From contig PZJY01000011.1 of assembly GCA_031472005.1 (NCBI GenBank), positions 992,001-1,056,000 on the forward strand: a DNA stretch of 64,000 nucleotides, given 5' to 3'. Each line of letters opens with the position of its first letter. The stretch's first letter is position 1. This DNA is from Tetracladium setigerum. Lineage: Eukaryota > Ascomycota > Leotiomycetes > Helotiales. Below are positions 32,417 to 44,213 of this stretch, one piece after another. Both the position numbers and the translations under genes were made by a program. A model generated the notes under the pieces. It did not search any database. It had not been told where the DNA came from and was given only the letters and a program-made list of their open reading frames with translations.

Positions 32417-33791
32417 TTACCACTCTCTCACTTCTCCTCCAGGGCCGATATATCCAGGAGAAACCCAAGCAGCAGCATCTTTTGATAACCTTCGCACCCA
32501 CTCCTCATCAATATCAATTCCCAATCCTGGACCAGTCGGCAAAGCAATGTATCCATCCTTGACGTTCCAAACCTCGGGGTTCTTTGTATAACTCGTCAAG
32601 TCCTCAGTTCCAGCATTATAGTGGATTCCCAAACTCATCTCTTGAATAGCGAAGTTCGCCGAGACAGCGTCAACCTGAACGCACGCAGCCAAAGCGATAG
32701 GTCCCAAAGGACAATGGGGTGCAAGTGCAACATCATAAGCTTCGCACATAGTTGCTATACGGCGCATCTCTGATATTCCGCCAACGTGGCAAACATCCGG
32801 TTGCAAGATATCGATAGCAGCGGACTCCAAAAATCGTTTCACGTCCCAACGTGTATGGAGTCGTTCGCCAAGTGCGATTGGAGTTGCTGTATGTTGCGAG
32901 AAGGCTACAATTCCCTCAAGATTCTCCGATAATAAAGGTTCTTCGATGAACATGGGACGATGTTCCTCTAGTGCTTTCGCGAGTTGCTTTGCCATGGGTT
33001 TGTGGACTCGTCCGTGAAAGTCAATACCTGCATCCATGCCCAAAGCCTTTACGGTCTTCAATCTTTCAACGCAGGCATCGAGAGACGAGGGTGTATCCAA
33101 CCAGCCCAAATCCTCAGTTCCATTCATCTTCACAGCCTTGAAACCTTGTGATTGTCGACCTTTCCTAAGTTTGATGAGCAAAGTCGACGTGTTCGATGGC
33201 TAGGGAATGCTTACGCCTGGACCTCAACATCACTCGGTCTATCGCCTCCAATCCAAGCGTACACTTTCAAGCTGTCTCTTACTTTTCCACCAAGCAATTG
33301 GTAGATTGGTACGCCAAGTCTGCGGGCTTTGAGATCCCATAGGGCAATGTCGACCTGGAAGACTGTTAATAACCTTGCTCGTTTTCACCCTTAATCGGAA
33401 AACTCACGCCAGATAAGGCACTCATCATGACGGGGCCACCACGATAAAATCCAAATCTGTAAAGCAATTGCCAAATATGCTCGATATCACTAATAGTTGT
33501 CAGCTGATTCGATTTGCCTGTCGAAAATGGTGCATGAAGAATCCGACATACTCAGCCTCCATGCCGGTTATTCTCGTGGCATATGCATCCAGACATCCTT
33601 CTACAGCTTGGGTATGTCCTGCACATTTCATCAGCATCTTCAATTCTGGATTGATTCTAGTTTGATTGGGATATTCACATACCCTCCAGCGACCCCTCAC
33701 CCCACCCCACCTTTCCCTCTTCATCTGTGATTTTCACAAACAGCCACCTTGGTGGGATTCGGAAGTATTCGACGCTCTTGATCTTGACCAT
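32417..33791 (-). CDS. D-galactonate dehydratase (enolase superfamily)
   Basis: Mg-dependent sugar-acid dehydratase of the mandelate racemase/DgoD branch, converting D-galactonate (or a close epimer) to 2-keto-3-deoxy-galactonate. Exons (minus) are 33791-33683, 33618-33552, 33489-33408, 33354-33216 and 33174-32417, about 384 aa, all in frame; the last intron is only 41 nt. The N-terminal capping domain starts MVKIKSVEYFRIPPRWLFV, then GWGEGSLEGHTQAVEG and YRFGFYRGGPVMMSALSGVD. Barrel metal ligands are in GIDFHGR (Asp), MFIEEPLL (Glu) and IALGERLHT (Glu), and the general base His is in LAPHCPLGP. The start ATG matches bacterial DgoD lengths. Different from the fungal L-galactonate dehydratase LGD1 type. 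The neighbouring acetylesterase acts on pectin, so sugar-acid use is a plausible context. Confidence 0.88.
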
Positions 33792-34194
33792 TTTGAAGTA
33801 ATTGAAGAGGAAATGTCTTTTACTGTGTCTTTCTCTGTACTTCTCCTGTTTTTATATACTGCTGCTATTTCGTTAGTGGAGATCGTCTCGGAGGCTTCCC
33901 GGAAAAGAAGTTGGGGGTTTTCCGGCTCCGCATCCGGAGGACATCTCGGAAGGCTCCCCAGGAAATATCGGATTTCATACCGATGTTCAGAGGGATCGAC
34001 ACTCTTCTATGATCTCCTCGCCAAAGGAAACTTCCTTAGAATTTGAGATACGGGAGTGAGAAATGCTGAACCGAAATCATGGTAAGATTACTTACAGGCA
34101 CTGATTGAACATTACTTTAATTCATTATTCATCTAAAGCCTCCGCGGATCCATCTATCTATTCTTTCAGGTGCCGCTCACCCCAAAACCCTCCC
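33792..34194. other. Spacer upstream of the dehydratase, downstream of the acetylesterase
   Basis: About 400 bp holding the dehydratase promoter and esterase 3' UTR; nothing else recognised. Confidence 0.4.
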
Positions 34195-35091
34195 TCATTC
34201 TCCGCTGGCAGTCACTTCAGGAAAGATGAAGGTTCCTTTATCAATCGCCTTGATAATCGTCTTGTTAATATCGAAGTACTTCTTCACACCCTTTCCAACA
34301 TTTGCCTTGACAATCAAACTCGCAACCAAGTTTCCAAACACCAAACTTCCAGGATAGTTCAGATGCGTTCTATCCGCTGGCAGCAGATTGTATTGCCATG
34401 CCGACGCTTGTCCGATCAAATTTAGATAATCCATTGAAGCTTTATTCAGATCGATATATGCGGCCCCAGTTTCGCCAGCGACTTTGATCGTGGAAGCAAC
34501 TTGCACAGCGAGGTTGAGAGCGATCTTTCCAGTCGATGTACTGAAACTACGACGGGTGAGGGAGGTGACGAGGATAGGTGTTCCACCGGCTTTACGAACA
34601 TCAGAGACAAAGTTTGTCAGGTTGTTCTCAAAGTCGGCGACGCTGATGTTTTTGTCTACTTTCTGGTCGTTGTGGCCAAACTAAATAAGGTCAGTTACGT
34701 TTCTGATTATTGACTCTAATGGAAGTAGTATACCTGAATGGTAACATATGGATAGTAATCAGCCTTGGTCTGCTCCACGGCAGCAAGAACAGCCGCCCAA
34801 TGGCTCTCTGTGAAAAATTCAGCATGATACAACCTTGATTCGAGAGAAATGCTTACGATTCTTGAAAGTGACCGTGGTTGCACCATTGACTCCGAAATTG
34901 GTGCCAATAGCGCCTTTTTGCAGAGTCGTGAGAAATCCAGCACCCCATCCACCTCCATCGGTACTTTGCACGGCCGTTGTTGAATCACCAGCCAAAAAGA
35001 AAGCAGGTGGTTTCGACAACTCACGCTGCTCAAAGGGGAAGGCAGAAGCTACCATCGCGAACGACAGTGGAAGAACAGAGGAGAACCGCAT
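34195..35091 (-). CDS. Secreted rhamnogalacturonan acetylesterase (SGNH/GDSL, CE12)
   Basis: Extracellular carbohydrate esterase removing acetyl groups from rhamnogalacturonan-I of pectin. Exons (minus) are 35091-34857, 34807-34734 and 34680-34195, about 264 aa; introns are 49 and 53 nt. A signal peptide (MRFSSVLPLSFAMVASAFP) is followed by FLAGDSTTA (block I nucleophile Ser), NFGVNGATT (block II Gly), FGHNDQ (block III Asn) and ADRTHLN (Asp/His dyad), the complete SGNH set. Length is close to the CE12 norm of about 250 aa. Start chosen so that the signal peptide is N-terminal; an in-frame ATG 18 codons upstream would bury it. Confidence 0.92.
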
Positions 35092-36007
35092 ATTGTCGAT
35101 GGAGGAATTATCGAAGAAATTGACGACAGATCTATGAAGTATCAAGCAGTCTGCTGGCGCAAAAAAAGTTCGGATGGAATCCCAAATATATATTCAAGCT
35201 TCAACGATCACACAATACTTCCCCAGGCTTGGAACCATGCACATGCAGGGACACCCGATCGCTAGCGGCCGAATGGAAAGAATCTAACTCGAGGAATTAT
35301 TCCAGACCCCAGGCAAAGTCTATATTACCTTGCCTCCAAGCAGGACTGCCGATTGGAGCATAAACGCTGGGGTAAGTTGGGGAAGAGGAGATTATACTGG
35401 ATCTTGCTGAACTACCCCGCGAGTATCTCCTTAATGCTGGTGAATATTCCCGGTGGCTTGTTCAAGTTTTTGATTTGGTTGAGAGGATTCGGAAAAACGT
35501 GAGCCGAAGAGGTTGATCCAGACAAGGAAGCCTCGGCGTTTGTTTACTTTTAGCCTGAAAGGGGAGGACAACTTTGCTGGGTCGCCCATCGTGATGATTT
35601 TGAGGGAACAAAGAATTTTGAACAAGCCAATAGATGAGAGATAAAATTCCGAGGATAGTATGTTCTGAAAGAAAAAGATTTGGACGTTGGCATTAACGTT
35701 GAGCTCCGTGTATTTTACAGCTTCCCGGCCCCTTCTCACTTCTCTTTCAATTCACTAATAACTCCTCTCCAGGTCACTAATAAAGGACAGAGGACTATAC
35801 TTTACCCCTGAGAAATCAATTGCTGTTGTTGTAGTAGTGAATTATAGTCATAAAAAACAAGAATTTGCGAGTAAGAACAATGAAGCGACAGAGGCATTTC
35901 AGTACTACCTCTTGTTGTTCATTCGACTTTCTCTTTTCTATCTTCCGACAAGTCTTCAAGATTATCCTCATCTATTTCCCTCCCATTTGGATGAAATCAG
36001 CGACATC
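35092..36007. other. Divergent promoter region
   Basis: About 900 bp between the esterase start and a small ORF on +. Open frame continues in phase upstream of 36008 to 35837 but has no recognisable content. Nothing else seen. Confidence 0.4.
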
Positions 36008-36526
36008 ATGTGTCACTTGAATATTGGGCAATTCGCTTGCGGACACATCAAACGAATGTCCAACGAAGTTTGTGAGTTTGCGGATCCATGGCAGTATCTC
36101 CAGCCTTGCCCAAAATGCGTTTACTCGGAAGAGGTATTCGAGCAGCCTGAAAAATGCGAGGACTGCAAGAGAAATACAGCACTTGCGCCTCGGGTACTGC
36201 GAGGAGGGGGATGTGTTGCAGAGCTGTGTGTATCAAGTGGCACTGGCGCTGGAACACTGAGATGGCCTGCTCCAACTTTTGCAGTGCAGAGAAGTATAGA
36301 TTCTATCTATCATGTTATTGTTGGGATAGTAACTCCGATGCGACTTTCTCATCCTCTCCCTACGTCTAGAGGGGCCCTTCAACTGCAACCAGGAATCAGA
36401 TTTGCTACCAATAGGTCCAACCTTCGGAGAAAGGTTCGTTGTTATGACGAAGTTTTCTTGCGCTTATTTAAGGATCATATGGAAACTATTCCCGAAGAAG
36501 AGGAGGACGAGGAGGACCAGGAGTAA
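36008..36526 (+). CDS. Small Cys-containing hypothetical protein, model uncertain
   Basis: The segment beginning MCHLNIGQFACGHIKRMSNE has Cys/His spacing like the short MCHL..F.CGH proteins common in filamentous fungi, with further CPKC and CEDCK pairs (to about residue 58); these may bind zinc. Beyond about 36205 the frame may break. The original frame continues to an acidic end (EEEEDEEDQE), whereas the next frame gives a Cys/Trp-rich peptide (MCCRAVCIKWHWRWNTEM). The switch would need one base in the G run at 36206-36211, like other breaks in this window. I cannot choose between these readings. No function is assigned. Confidence 0.45.
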   Translation: MCHLNIGQFACGHIKRMSNEVCEFADPWQYLQPCPKCVYSEEVFEQPEKCEDCKRNTALAPRVLRGGGCVAELCVSSGTGAGTLRWPAPTFAVQRSIDSIYHVIVGIVTPMRLSHPLPTSRGALQLQPGIRFATNRSNLRRKVRCYDEVFLRLFKDHMETIPEEEEDEEDQE

Positions 36527-37597
36527 GTTGAGCTGGATGGATGTTTTGAATTTGGGCAGAAATTTGTCGTTCATATTAGATTGAAACTTTGGAAGGTAGC
36601 CATATGGCTAACACTACAGAATTTATGGATTTGTTCAATTGAGCTGCGAAGATAATTATAGATAGAATTGAAAAGGGCTAAGAAAAAACATTTATTTCAA
36701 CAAGTCTTGCTAGGAAGGTGATCGCTTGTACCATAACTATGGCTCATCATCAAATCTTCAAATCTTCAAATCCCAACCTTTTCTTCCTTCACCGACAAAG
36801 CTTACTACCTTCGTCGCTACGTGATCACCTCTATCATCTACATGACGTGTATTTGATATGAAATCAAGGGAATAAATTTAAGCCAAAAATGTGTTGTGAT
36901 GGAAGCGAGTTTATAACAAGATGGGAAGAGGAATCATGAGAAAAGAATCATCAAGAACACCCAACAATACAAAGATCACTGAAGCAATGTCTTTTAGCAT
37001 TGTGACAATATAACGAAATCGGACCCTTTGGTATGAATGAAGAAGTGACTCGGTACCTGTGCTTAGCCTTTCGTTTCTTTATTGACTTTCATCCAATTCG
37101 GGACCAGTCACGTGTATTGCGTGGTGGAAGGGGGTATTTTTAAGTAAGTTCAAAGACTTGTATGCTCTACACGGCATTCATGATAACAAGAGTATGATAA
37201 AGACACGTAGATACTTGTGTCTGTTTATCATTGGACGATTAATGTAGAGAGTACAGCATAAATTCCTTTGCTCTTTCTTTGACGCTTGGGAGGTCTGTGG
37301 GTCGAGGTTAAGGGAATACTGTCCCTCGGCGCTGTATTCACTCTTTCACTACTATTGAAATCTAGCAAAACAGTTGAACTGTTCTGATAGATTAGAAACT
37401 TGCAATGGACGGCCCCCTTCTGGAACACTATTGGAAGCAGGCATCATTCTCCTCTCCCTCTCAGGATGCCAATCGCCCCGACACGACATTCTTCACTTCG
37501 GTATCCTCCCATCCCTCTCTTCTTCCACTGTGAAGAATACGCACACTTATCCCTTACTCTCAATCCAGCTGACAACCACCGAGACAACCTCTCCATC
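36527..37597. other. Intergenic, nothing assignable
   Basis: About 1.07 kb, AT-rich; a short tandem repeat (ATCTTCAA)n lies near 36753-36770. An in-frame upstream extension of the next ORF reaches 37400 without recognisable content. Confidence 0.4.
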
Positions 37598-38083
37598 ATG
37601 TCTTACAGTATCCATCTGCACCAACGCTCCAACCACTGCACCCATGAACCCTTGGCCCCATGCACAAGTTTATGCCCACCAAAACGCCGTCTCCGATACT
37701 TCCTCCGCCAAATCTTCGGCTGTACATCAGACCTCCCCACATATTTCAACAAGCTCACGGCGCGTCGCGGGGATGAAATAGCTCGCGGTTTGGGACAGCG
37801 GTATGAATTGGCGCAATATGCCTGGATAGAATCTGATCTGAGCGTGCGGGAAGACGCTGTGAGATATCCACATACACCAGGACTTTGTGGTAGTATGATG
37901 CACCCGGAGAGTTTGAGACCTGCTGTTCCACTGCAAGAAGGTATGTTATGCTTCATTTGCATTTTTCCAGCTTTGCCTGATGGAAGCTTTGAGGGGAGTT
38001 TCGTTGACCTTTTGAATGCTATAGTTCTTCCACTACGATATTGGTCCCGAGCACCGGAACTTTTCATTGAACTTGATCAATGA
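37598..38083 (+). CDS. Hypothetical small Cys-containing protein, model uncertain
   Basis: Starts MSYSIHLHQRSNHCTHEPLA with Cys/His pairs in the first 30 residues, then a helical region (LPTYFNKLTARRGDEIARGL) and GLCGSMMHPESLRP. A probable intron (GTATGT..GCTATAG, 37941-38024) interrupts it. After the intron the phase predicted by exon 1 gives LPLRYWSRAPELF and a stop at 38083. A different frame gives a more protein-like tail (FHYDIGPEHRNFSLNLINER) and a stop at 38118-38120. The mismatch may be another sequence indel. Function unknown. It resembles the preceding small ORF only in its N-terminal Cys/His character. Confidence 0.4.
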   Translation: MSYSIHLHQRSNHCTHEPLAPCTSLCPPKRRLRYFLRQIFGCTSDLPTYFNKLTARRGDEIARGLGQRYELAQYAWIESDLSVREDAVRYPHTPGLCGSMMHPESLRPAVPLQEGMLCFICIFPALPDGSFEGSFVDLLNAIVLPLRYWSRAPELFIELDQ

Positions 38084-38768
38084 AAGAATTGAAGCCGTGC
38101 AGTGTAGAGATGAGTTTTGAAAAGGGCAGCTTGGAACTTTCCTGCAGTGGAGGGGCTTTGTGCTCATAGCCAAGGGATGTACACATCTGATGGCTTGTCC
38201 GTCTACTCCGTACCTTTCAGGTACTGATGGTTTTCTTAATATCTTAACATTTTATTGATTTTATTGATTTTATCGTTTTTGGATTGTTGGAGTATGTTGG
38301 GACAAAGAGAAAAGAGCAAAAAAGAGCATGACTATTTTTTGGCATGGGAAAAGGGATTGAACAAACAAACAACAGATTGGAGATTTTCGGGCAACAACAA
38401 CGCTTGGACAAATTGAAAGTGGAAAGGACAGCTTTAACTACAAGGAATAGATAGAGTAGCGATATATTTATAATACACTGAAATTTCAAGAATATGATCC
38501 GAATGAAGCAGAAGAAAGTAGAAAATGGCTACCGCTGAACAATATCAAAGGTCACCTTGCAACCAGAGGAGTACAGTGAATAAAACTACAGTACACGTCA
38601 CAGCCTGCTCACTCTGAGTACCTATGCTTGTTCTAACGTGATATATAAAATATTTCAAAAAAGCGCTAAAAAGTGGAATAAATTACATCCCCAGCCATGT
38701 GTCTAGCTGAAGCCTACGACAAAATGCACCAACACCTATTCAACTCCGTGATGTCCCACGAGTTAGTA
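38084..38768. other. Tail-to-tail spacer
   Basis: About 680 bp with a TACTCCGTA word at 38204-38212 and a TTTTATTGA repeat near 38255-38280. Probable 3' UTRs; no gene seen. Confidence 0.4.
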
Positions 38769-41604
38769 TTATAGGACTATGATGTCCCGCTTTTTCCGTT
38801 CCTTTTCTGCCGCCGAGTCTATCTGTACTGGGACCGCGTTTGCGGTGCGGAGCCATTCGCCATTGAAGGCATTGATGAGCCAATTGTTAAGTTCTACGAG
38901 AGTGATTAGTATTCAGTCAAAGACGTCTATCTGTATTGGTTGGATTAGAGTACATACTGTCGTAGACAATGCGATTCGCATTGTGGAAATATATCGAGTG
39001 ATCACTATCCGGGAAGACATGAACATCGTAATTTTCAACACCAGCAAGATCCAGCTTATCCAAGAGTGTCAGAGTGTTCTGCATGTGAACATTGTCGTCT
39101 GCAATTCCGTGCATGACCAGGAATCGCACGTTTTGATGTAGTGCTGTCATGTTGCTGATGCTCGTGTTGTCATAGCCGCCTGGATTGTGCTGGGGTGTGT
39201 GCATGTATCTCTCTGTGTAGATCGAGTCGTAGAATCTCCAGTCTGTCACAGGCGCAACTGCCATACCGTATGAGAATGTGCGTCCGCCATCTTGCTCGAG
39301 GGTCTTGAGAGTCATGAACCCTCCGTAGGACCAGCCCCAGATGGCTATTCTTGACTTGTCGACGTACTTTTTGGCGGCCCAGATTTTTGCTGTCTCGATT
39401 TGATCATGGGCTTCATAAATGCCAATTGCTCCTCGGACTATGGTGCGAGCTTTCCTGCCAATAAACCCAGTTCCTCGCCCATCGACAGTGACGACGATGT
39501 ATTCAAGACTTGATGCGATGTATGCTTGGAAATCGACGCCAAACCTTTTGTTGACAGTTTGAGATCCTGGACCACCATAAAGGTAGAACAAGACTGGGTA
39601 CTTCTTCTTCGGGTTGAAATGTGGAGGTCTTCTCTCCACAACATTGAGATCGTATCCATCGATGTTCACTGTTGAATAAATCTCAATAGGCAGCTCATGT
39701 TTCTTGGCCATGTCGGCTAGATTCTTGTTCTCCTCGATGACCTTCTCGTATTTTTCGGGATTGCTGGGCGTGCTGATGACCTTTTGCCATGGGATATTCG
39801 GACCGTCATAATTAACGAGGGCATATCCAGAGCCACTGGAGAACGAGGCTCCGTAGTAACCTGTCTTAGAGGTATCGGTAATGGCTCGCAAACCTGTCCC
39901 ATCAAGCTTTACGCTATAAACCTGTCTTGTGATAGAGGACTGCTTCGTTGAAACAAAGTAGACCAAGTTGTTCTTCAGATCAACAGAAGACGGAGCATCC
40001 ACAACCTCCCATTTCCCTGAGGTTAGCATGATTGGCTCTGGATTGTCCATAGGCGTGAAGTAGGCAAGATGGTCATAATTGTCGTGAATGATAGTATCGA
40101 TGTAGCCATCAAGAGGTCGGCCGTTGGCAGGATCCGCCGGGATGTAGGTTGTAGTGTGAGATACTTCGAACCAGCCTCCATCAAGCTTTTCAACATCAGT
40201 AGTACGGACTGTCTTTCCGGTTCGCGTGGCGACGTCAACAAGAACAACCCGGAGCACATCGCTTTCTCTGTTCGTTTCCCGGATCAAGGCCTTCCCAGTG
40301 GAGCCCGCCCAAACAACTTCAGTGATTAGGAGGTTGTGTGGCTCAAACCCGCCAGCAATTTTGACTTCGAAAACGTCTCCCTTGGCAATATCGTAAAATT
40401 GAAGGTCGACCACCGGATTTGGAGCACCGGCTTTAGGATACTTGATTTGACGAACTTCTGGGTAATTCTCCTCTCCTTGCTCTGGCTGTGTCCCGCTGGG
40501 GCGAGAAAGGAAGTATTGGACAGGATACTCAGGAACCTCGGACTCGTTGGTGCGGAGGAATGCAATGTATTTGCCGTCTTCCGCCCACCAGGTAGCACTG
40601 TTTGTCCCGAAGACCTCCTCCTCATAGACCCAGTCAGGAATGCCATAGAAGAAGTCGGCCCCGCCGTCCTTGGTAATCTGAATGACAGTCTTGGAGGATA
40701 GCTTTCGCAAGAATAGGTTATTATCCCTTGTGAAGACAATCGCATCACTCTGGGGACTCCAGCTTGCCAATTGAATCCGCCCATCATGATTATCAGGATC
40801 CAGGGCTTCCGCAGTCTGAGTCTCGACATCAAAAATCCAGTAATTCGCGTAATAAGAGTGTCTCCAATTCTTCTCAAGATTCGTAGCTACAAGAACCTTC
40901 TTTAGATTCTTGCTAGGGAAAACTTTGCCTGGCGTGAGGCCTCTCTTGCCAACATTGAAATATCCCTCCTTCATCAACGTCTTTGTATTATGAGTTCCAA
41001 CTTCTCCAGATCCTCGGACATCTTCCACCACAAGATACTCCTTGCCTCTGGTGTTATGTTCCAGCAACAATCCATCCTCTCCATTGGCACCTTCAATCCA
41101 GCTTATACTTTGCACTGATGCCCTCCATTCCCCATGCATGACCTGGTCCAGCGTGACTTTCTTCCCACTCCCTCGGTCTATAGTCGCTTCGGCATCGTGA
41201 GGTTTAGCGGAAGAGTGTCGGTACGATTGCTTTCCAAGGAACAGAACCAGAGCTAGGACCCAAGCTCCTACAAATATGATGGCAATCCCCCACACAAGTC
41301 GTCGGAATTTCTTCTCGACAACCTTATCACTGGTGATGAAGGGACCATTCTCGGCATCGTAGTCCTTGTCTTGGTCGTCCTCGAGAGGATATCGATCCGA
41401 ATCATGATCCGCGTATGCCCCAGAATCGCCCCGAGCTGGGAATTTCCCCTTCGCTTCTCGCGTGATCTCCTTGTCTGCCCTTTCACCAATTCGTTCGAAC
41501 ATCAAGCTGGTGGTCGATGCCGAAGATGTGGAGTCCGTTGACTTGCGCCCCCTCTCCTCATGCTCCGGGAGCAGTTGCGCTGCTTCCTCACTGTGCCCTG
41601 CCAT
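38769..41604 (-). CDS. dapB: Dipeptidyl aminopeptidase, DPP IV family (vacuolar/Golgi type II membrane)
   Basis: S9B serine peptidase releasing X-Pro/X-Ala dipeptides, about 923 aa. Exons (minus) are 41604-38958 and 38893-38769, with one 64-nt intron. The order is a cytosolic N-terminal tail (about 100 aa, acidic/Ser-rich), one membrane segment (LVWGIAIIFVGAWVLALVLF), a beta-propeller (for example DFFYGIPDWVYEEEVFGTNS with the Glu-Glu motif that binds the substrate N-terminus) and the alpha/beta hydrolase domain. The catalytic Ser is in IWGWSYGGFMTL, Asp in MHGIADDNVHMQN and His in DSDHSIYFHNA. The topology matches yeast Dap2/Ste13 and Aspergillus DapB; the lumen could be vacuolar or late Golgi. 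The long uninterrupted frame shows no frame break. Divergent from the NAD(P)HX dehydratase gene. Confidence 0.93.
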
Positions 41605-42508
41605 GATTATTGAAAGAGAAGCTGATCCTTTCGCTTCAAGGCCATATGTGTCCTATAGATCAAGGCGTAGGACTGAAGAGATGAAATACGAATGTTGGTT
41701 GCGGTACGACGGTGCTGGCCTTATTCAGCGTTCGATACGGGAAAGCTTGAGGAAGCTGTTGTCTTTGTTCACCAACTTGGCAAGGGATGATTTTAAAAGG
41801 AATGAGTGAGACAATACTGTACCGGTACTACCCAAGCTAGTCCTTTCCAGACAATTGCGATGATAACCCAGCGATGGCGAACGCGTTACAGTACTCCGTA
41901 CAATCAATCACTGGAGTTGATCACTACATTTCTACGAACACCCTCGTAGCATTTTACTTCCACACCCTCGCCCCAACCCCCTCCTGCTACTATTCAGCAA
42001 AATGATACTATTATTTTACGAAAGCGATAGAATCCGCATGAAAATATCTGGATTTTTGTTGATAAAAGAATGGGCTTGAAATTTATAACAAATAGAATCG
42101 ACATCATCCCGTCGAGGTTCGAGGTGGTATCCAACCTCTTAGCGATGTGCTTTTGAAGGAGCAAGGCAAGTCCAGGAGGAATAAGGTACAGGACCTGACC
42201 AACTCTATTCTGAACCACCTATTCCATAGCCTCTTTCGTATCAACGAGAGTATACTCATCGAAAACAATGCCATAATTTTAAGTTTACTCGATAAAAGTG
42301 GTAAGTTTTGTGCAGAGACCAGAATAATGAAGTTGCTAGATTGTTACAAGTGACATCATGTATTATTACTATTGATTACATGGCTCTCTTCAGTGCTGCT
42401 CTCTCTCACACACTCTCTCTCCTTTTCCCCCAACATTTACTCCTCCCTTCAACATACTCTGTATATATGATACCACGTTCTCCAGGTGCCTTATCTTAAA
42501 TAATCTCA
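41605..42508. promoter_or_regulatory. Divergent promoter region, dipeptidyl peptidase / NAD(P)HX dehydratase
   Basis: About 900 bp between divergent starts. Holds a TACTCCGTA word (41892-41900), a GTACCGGTAC palindrome near 41819-41828, and a CT-rich stretch (42395-42445) ahead of the + gene. No other feature recognised. Confidence 0.4.
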
Positions 42509-43676
42509 ATGTCCGACGGAAGCGCCCAAATGTCGCGAGCAACTAAAGAAATACTTTTGAAAGTCCGCAAAATGGTCCCACCAATGCTCGAGAAATTCCA
42601 CAAAGGTACAGCTTCACTTTCATTTCCGAAATGCTAGATGCTAACATATCCACAGGACAAATGGGTAGAATTGCGGTCATAGGAGGTAGCGAGGACTATA
42701 CTGGAGCTCCTTACTTCTCTGCAATGGCCAGCGCGAAGTTGGGCGCAGATATGGTAGGGACTTTATTTGCCTGTCTTTACGCGTCGCCTCCACCAACAAC
42801 AATATTAATATTGTACTGATCCCAAGTAGAGCCATGTAATCTGCGAACCCCAAGCCGCACAAGTCATCAAGACCTACTCTCCCAACCTTATGGTCCATCC
42901 CCTAATGCGCCAATCCTCACACGCCAGCTCGTCCGAAACCGCCTCCTCTGTCGCGAAGAGCGTCATCGAAATGCTGCCCCGGCTACACGTTATAGTGATC
43001 GGACCTGGGCTAGGAAGGGATTCCTTGATGCAGGAGACATGTGCGAAGGTAATTAAAGCCGCGAGAGAAAAGGGAATTCCCTTTGTGTTGGATGCGGATG
43101 GTTTGGGACTTGTGCAGTCGCAACCAGATCTGGTGCAAGGCTGTAAAGAGTGTATCCTTACGCCAAACGTGGTAGAGTTTGGAAGGTTATGTAAATCTAA
43201 GGGTATAGATGTTGAGGAGTTAGATGAGGAGAAGAAGGCAGAGACACTGTCTAAGGCTCTTGGGGGTGTTACAATTCTACAGAAAGGGCCGAAGGATTAT
43301 ATTTCCAATGGAGAGTGGACGTTAGTAAGTGATCTTCCTGGTGGTCTCAAGAGGAGCGGAGGCCAGGGGGATACTTTGACGGGTACTTTAGCGACGTTTT
43401 TGGCTTGGAGGAAAGCGTATTTGGATAAACTGTGGGATCATGATGGAGAACTGGGAGCAGAGGAGCTATTGGCACTGGCCGCTTTTGGTGGAAGCTCGAT
43501 AACGAGGGTAGGTTGTCCCGTATTCTCGGAATCTTTGGGAGACAACTAATCGGTTACAGGAGTGCTCAAGATTAGCATTTGAAAAGAAAGGAAGAAGCTT
43601 GCAAGCAAGTGACTTGACCGAAGAAGTCTTCCCTGCTTTCACAAACCTGTTTGATGGGCCTGTACCTAAGCTATAG
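42509..43676 (+). CDS. ATP-dependent (S)-NAD(P)H-hydrate dehydratase
   Basis: Metabolite-repair kinase-fold enzyme (CARKD/NNRD, yeast YKL151C type) that dehydrates damaged NADHX/NADPHX using ATP. About 329 aa. Exons are 42509-42605, 42656-42753, 42830-43507 and 43560-43676, all in frame. Family motifs are GRIAVIGGSEDYTGAPYFSA, MSHVICEP, VIGPGLGRD, FVLDADGLGLV, LTPNVVEFGRL and the ATP/anion-hole loop RSGGQGDTLTGTLATFLAW; the C-terminal exon gives ECSRLAFEKKGRSLQASDLTEE. An in-frame ATG at 42530 could serve as an alternative start seven codons later. No clear targeting peptide in this model; in yeast and plants the enzyme is found in cytosol and organelles. Confidence 0.93.
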
Positions 43677-44213
43677 AAACAGCAGCGTGTGAATTTAAGA
43701 AAGGCTCGCGTTATAGAGATTGTTCGTGTTGTGATCCGCCACATATCAATTCCCTTACTCCGTCTTCTTTCATCTTTTGTTTTGCTCCTTCTCTTATTGA
43801 TTCTGCCTTGTTGATGACTGCCAGCTGTCATTCACCGACGTCGCAGCTTCCTGATTTGCTCATCTTGTGCTGATCGACCGTGAATGAGGCTGGAAAGTGC
43901 AGCGCAGCCTGCTTCAGTACTACCTACAGTAATCTTACTACTGTCCTTCTATTCTTTCTCTTCCTTTCCTTCCCCTTTCACTTTCCTTTTCACTTTCCTT
44001 TTCACTTTCCTTTTCTCTTTCCTTTTCATCTTCTTCCATTCACTTTCAACTCAAAAATCTCTCTTTGGTCAACCAACAGTCCAACACGCTCCTCAACTCT
44101 TTTCTAAACACAACTCCATACACATCTCCATAGCTAGGTACCTACCTACACACAAACAAACAAACAAACAGTCAATCCAACCAACCATCAGCAACCTCCA
44201 AACACTGCTCAAA
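43677..44213. promoter_or_regulatory. CT-rich promoter/leader region on the + strand
   Basis: About 540 bp. A strong pyrimidine tract (about 43945-44040) is followed by an A/C-rich leader with ACAAACAAAC repeats (44150-44171) and AAAATG at 44214. This order is characteristic of an expressed fungal gene. Confidence 0.5.
43979..44014 (+). repeat. Tandem 12-nt pyrimidine repeat
   Basis: Three exact copies of CACTTTCCTTTT followed by a degenerate fourth copy, inside the CT-rich promoter tract. Confidence 0.85.

Noticed and set aside
32417..33791. Fungal L-galactonate dehydratase (LGD1)
   Set aside because: The N-terminus and length match the bacterial-type DgoD group rather than the longer LGD1 type.
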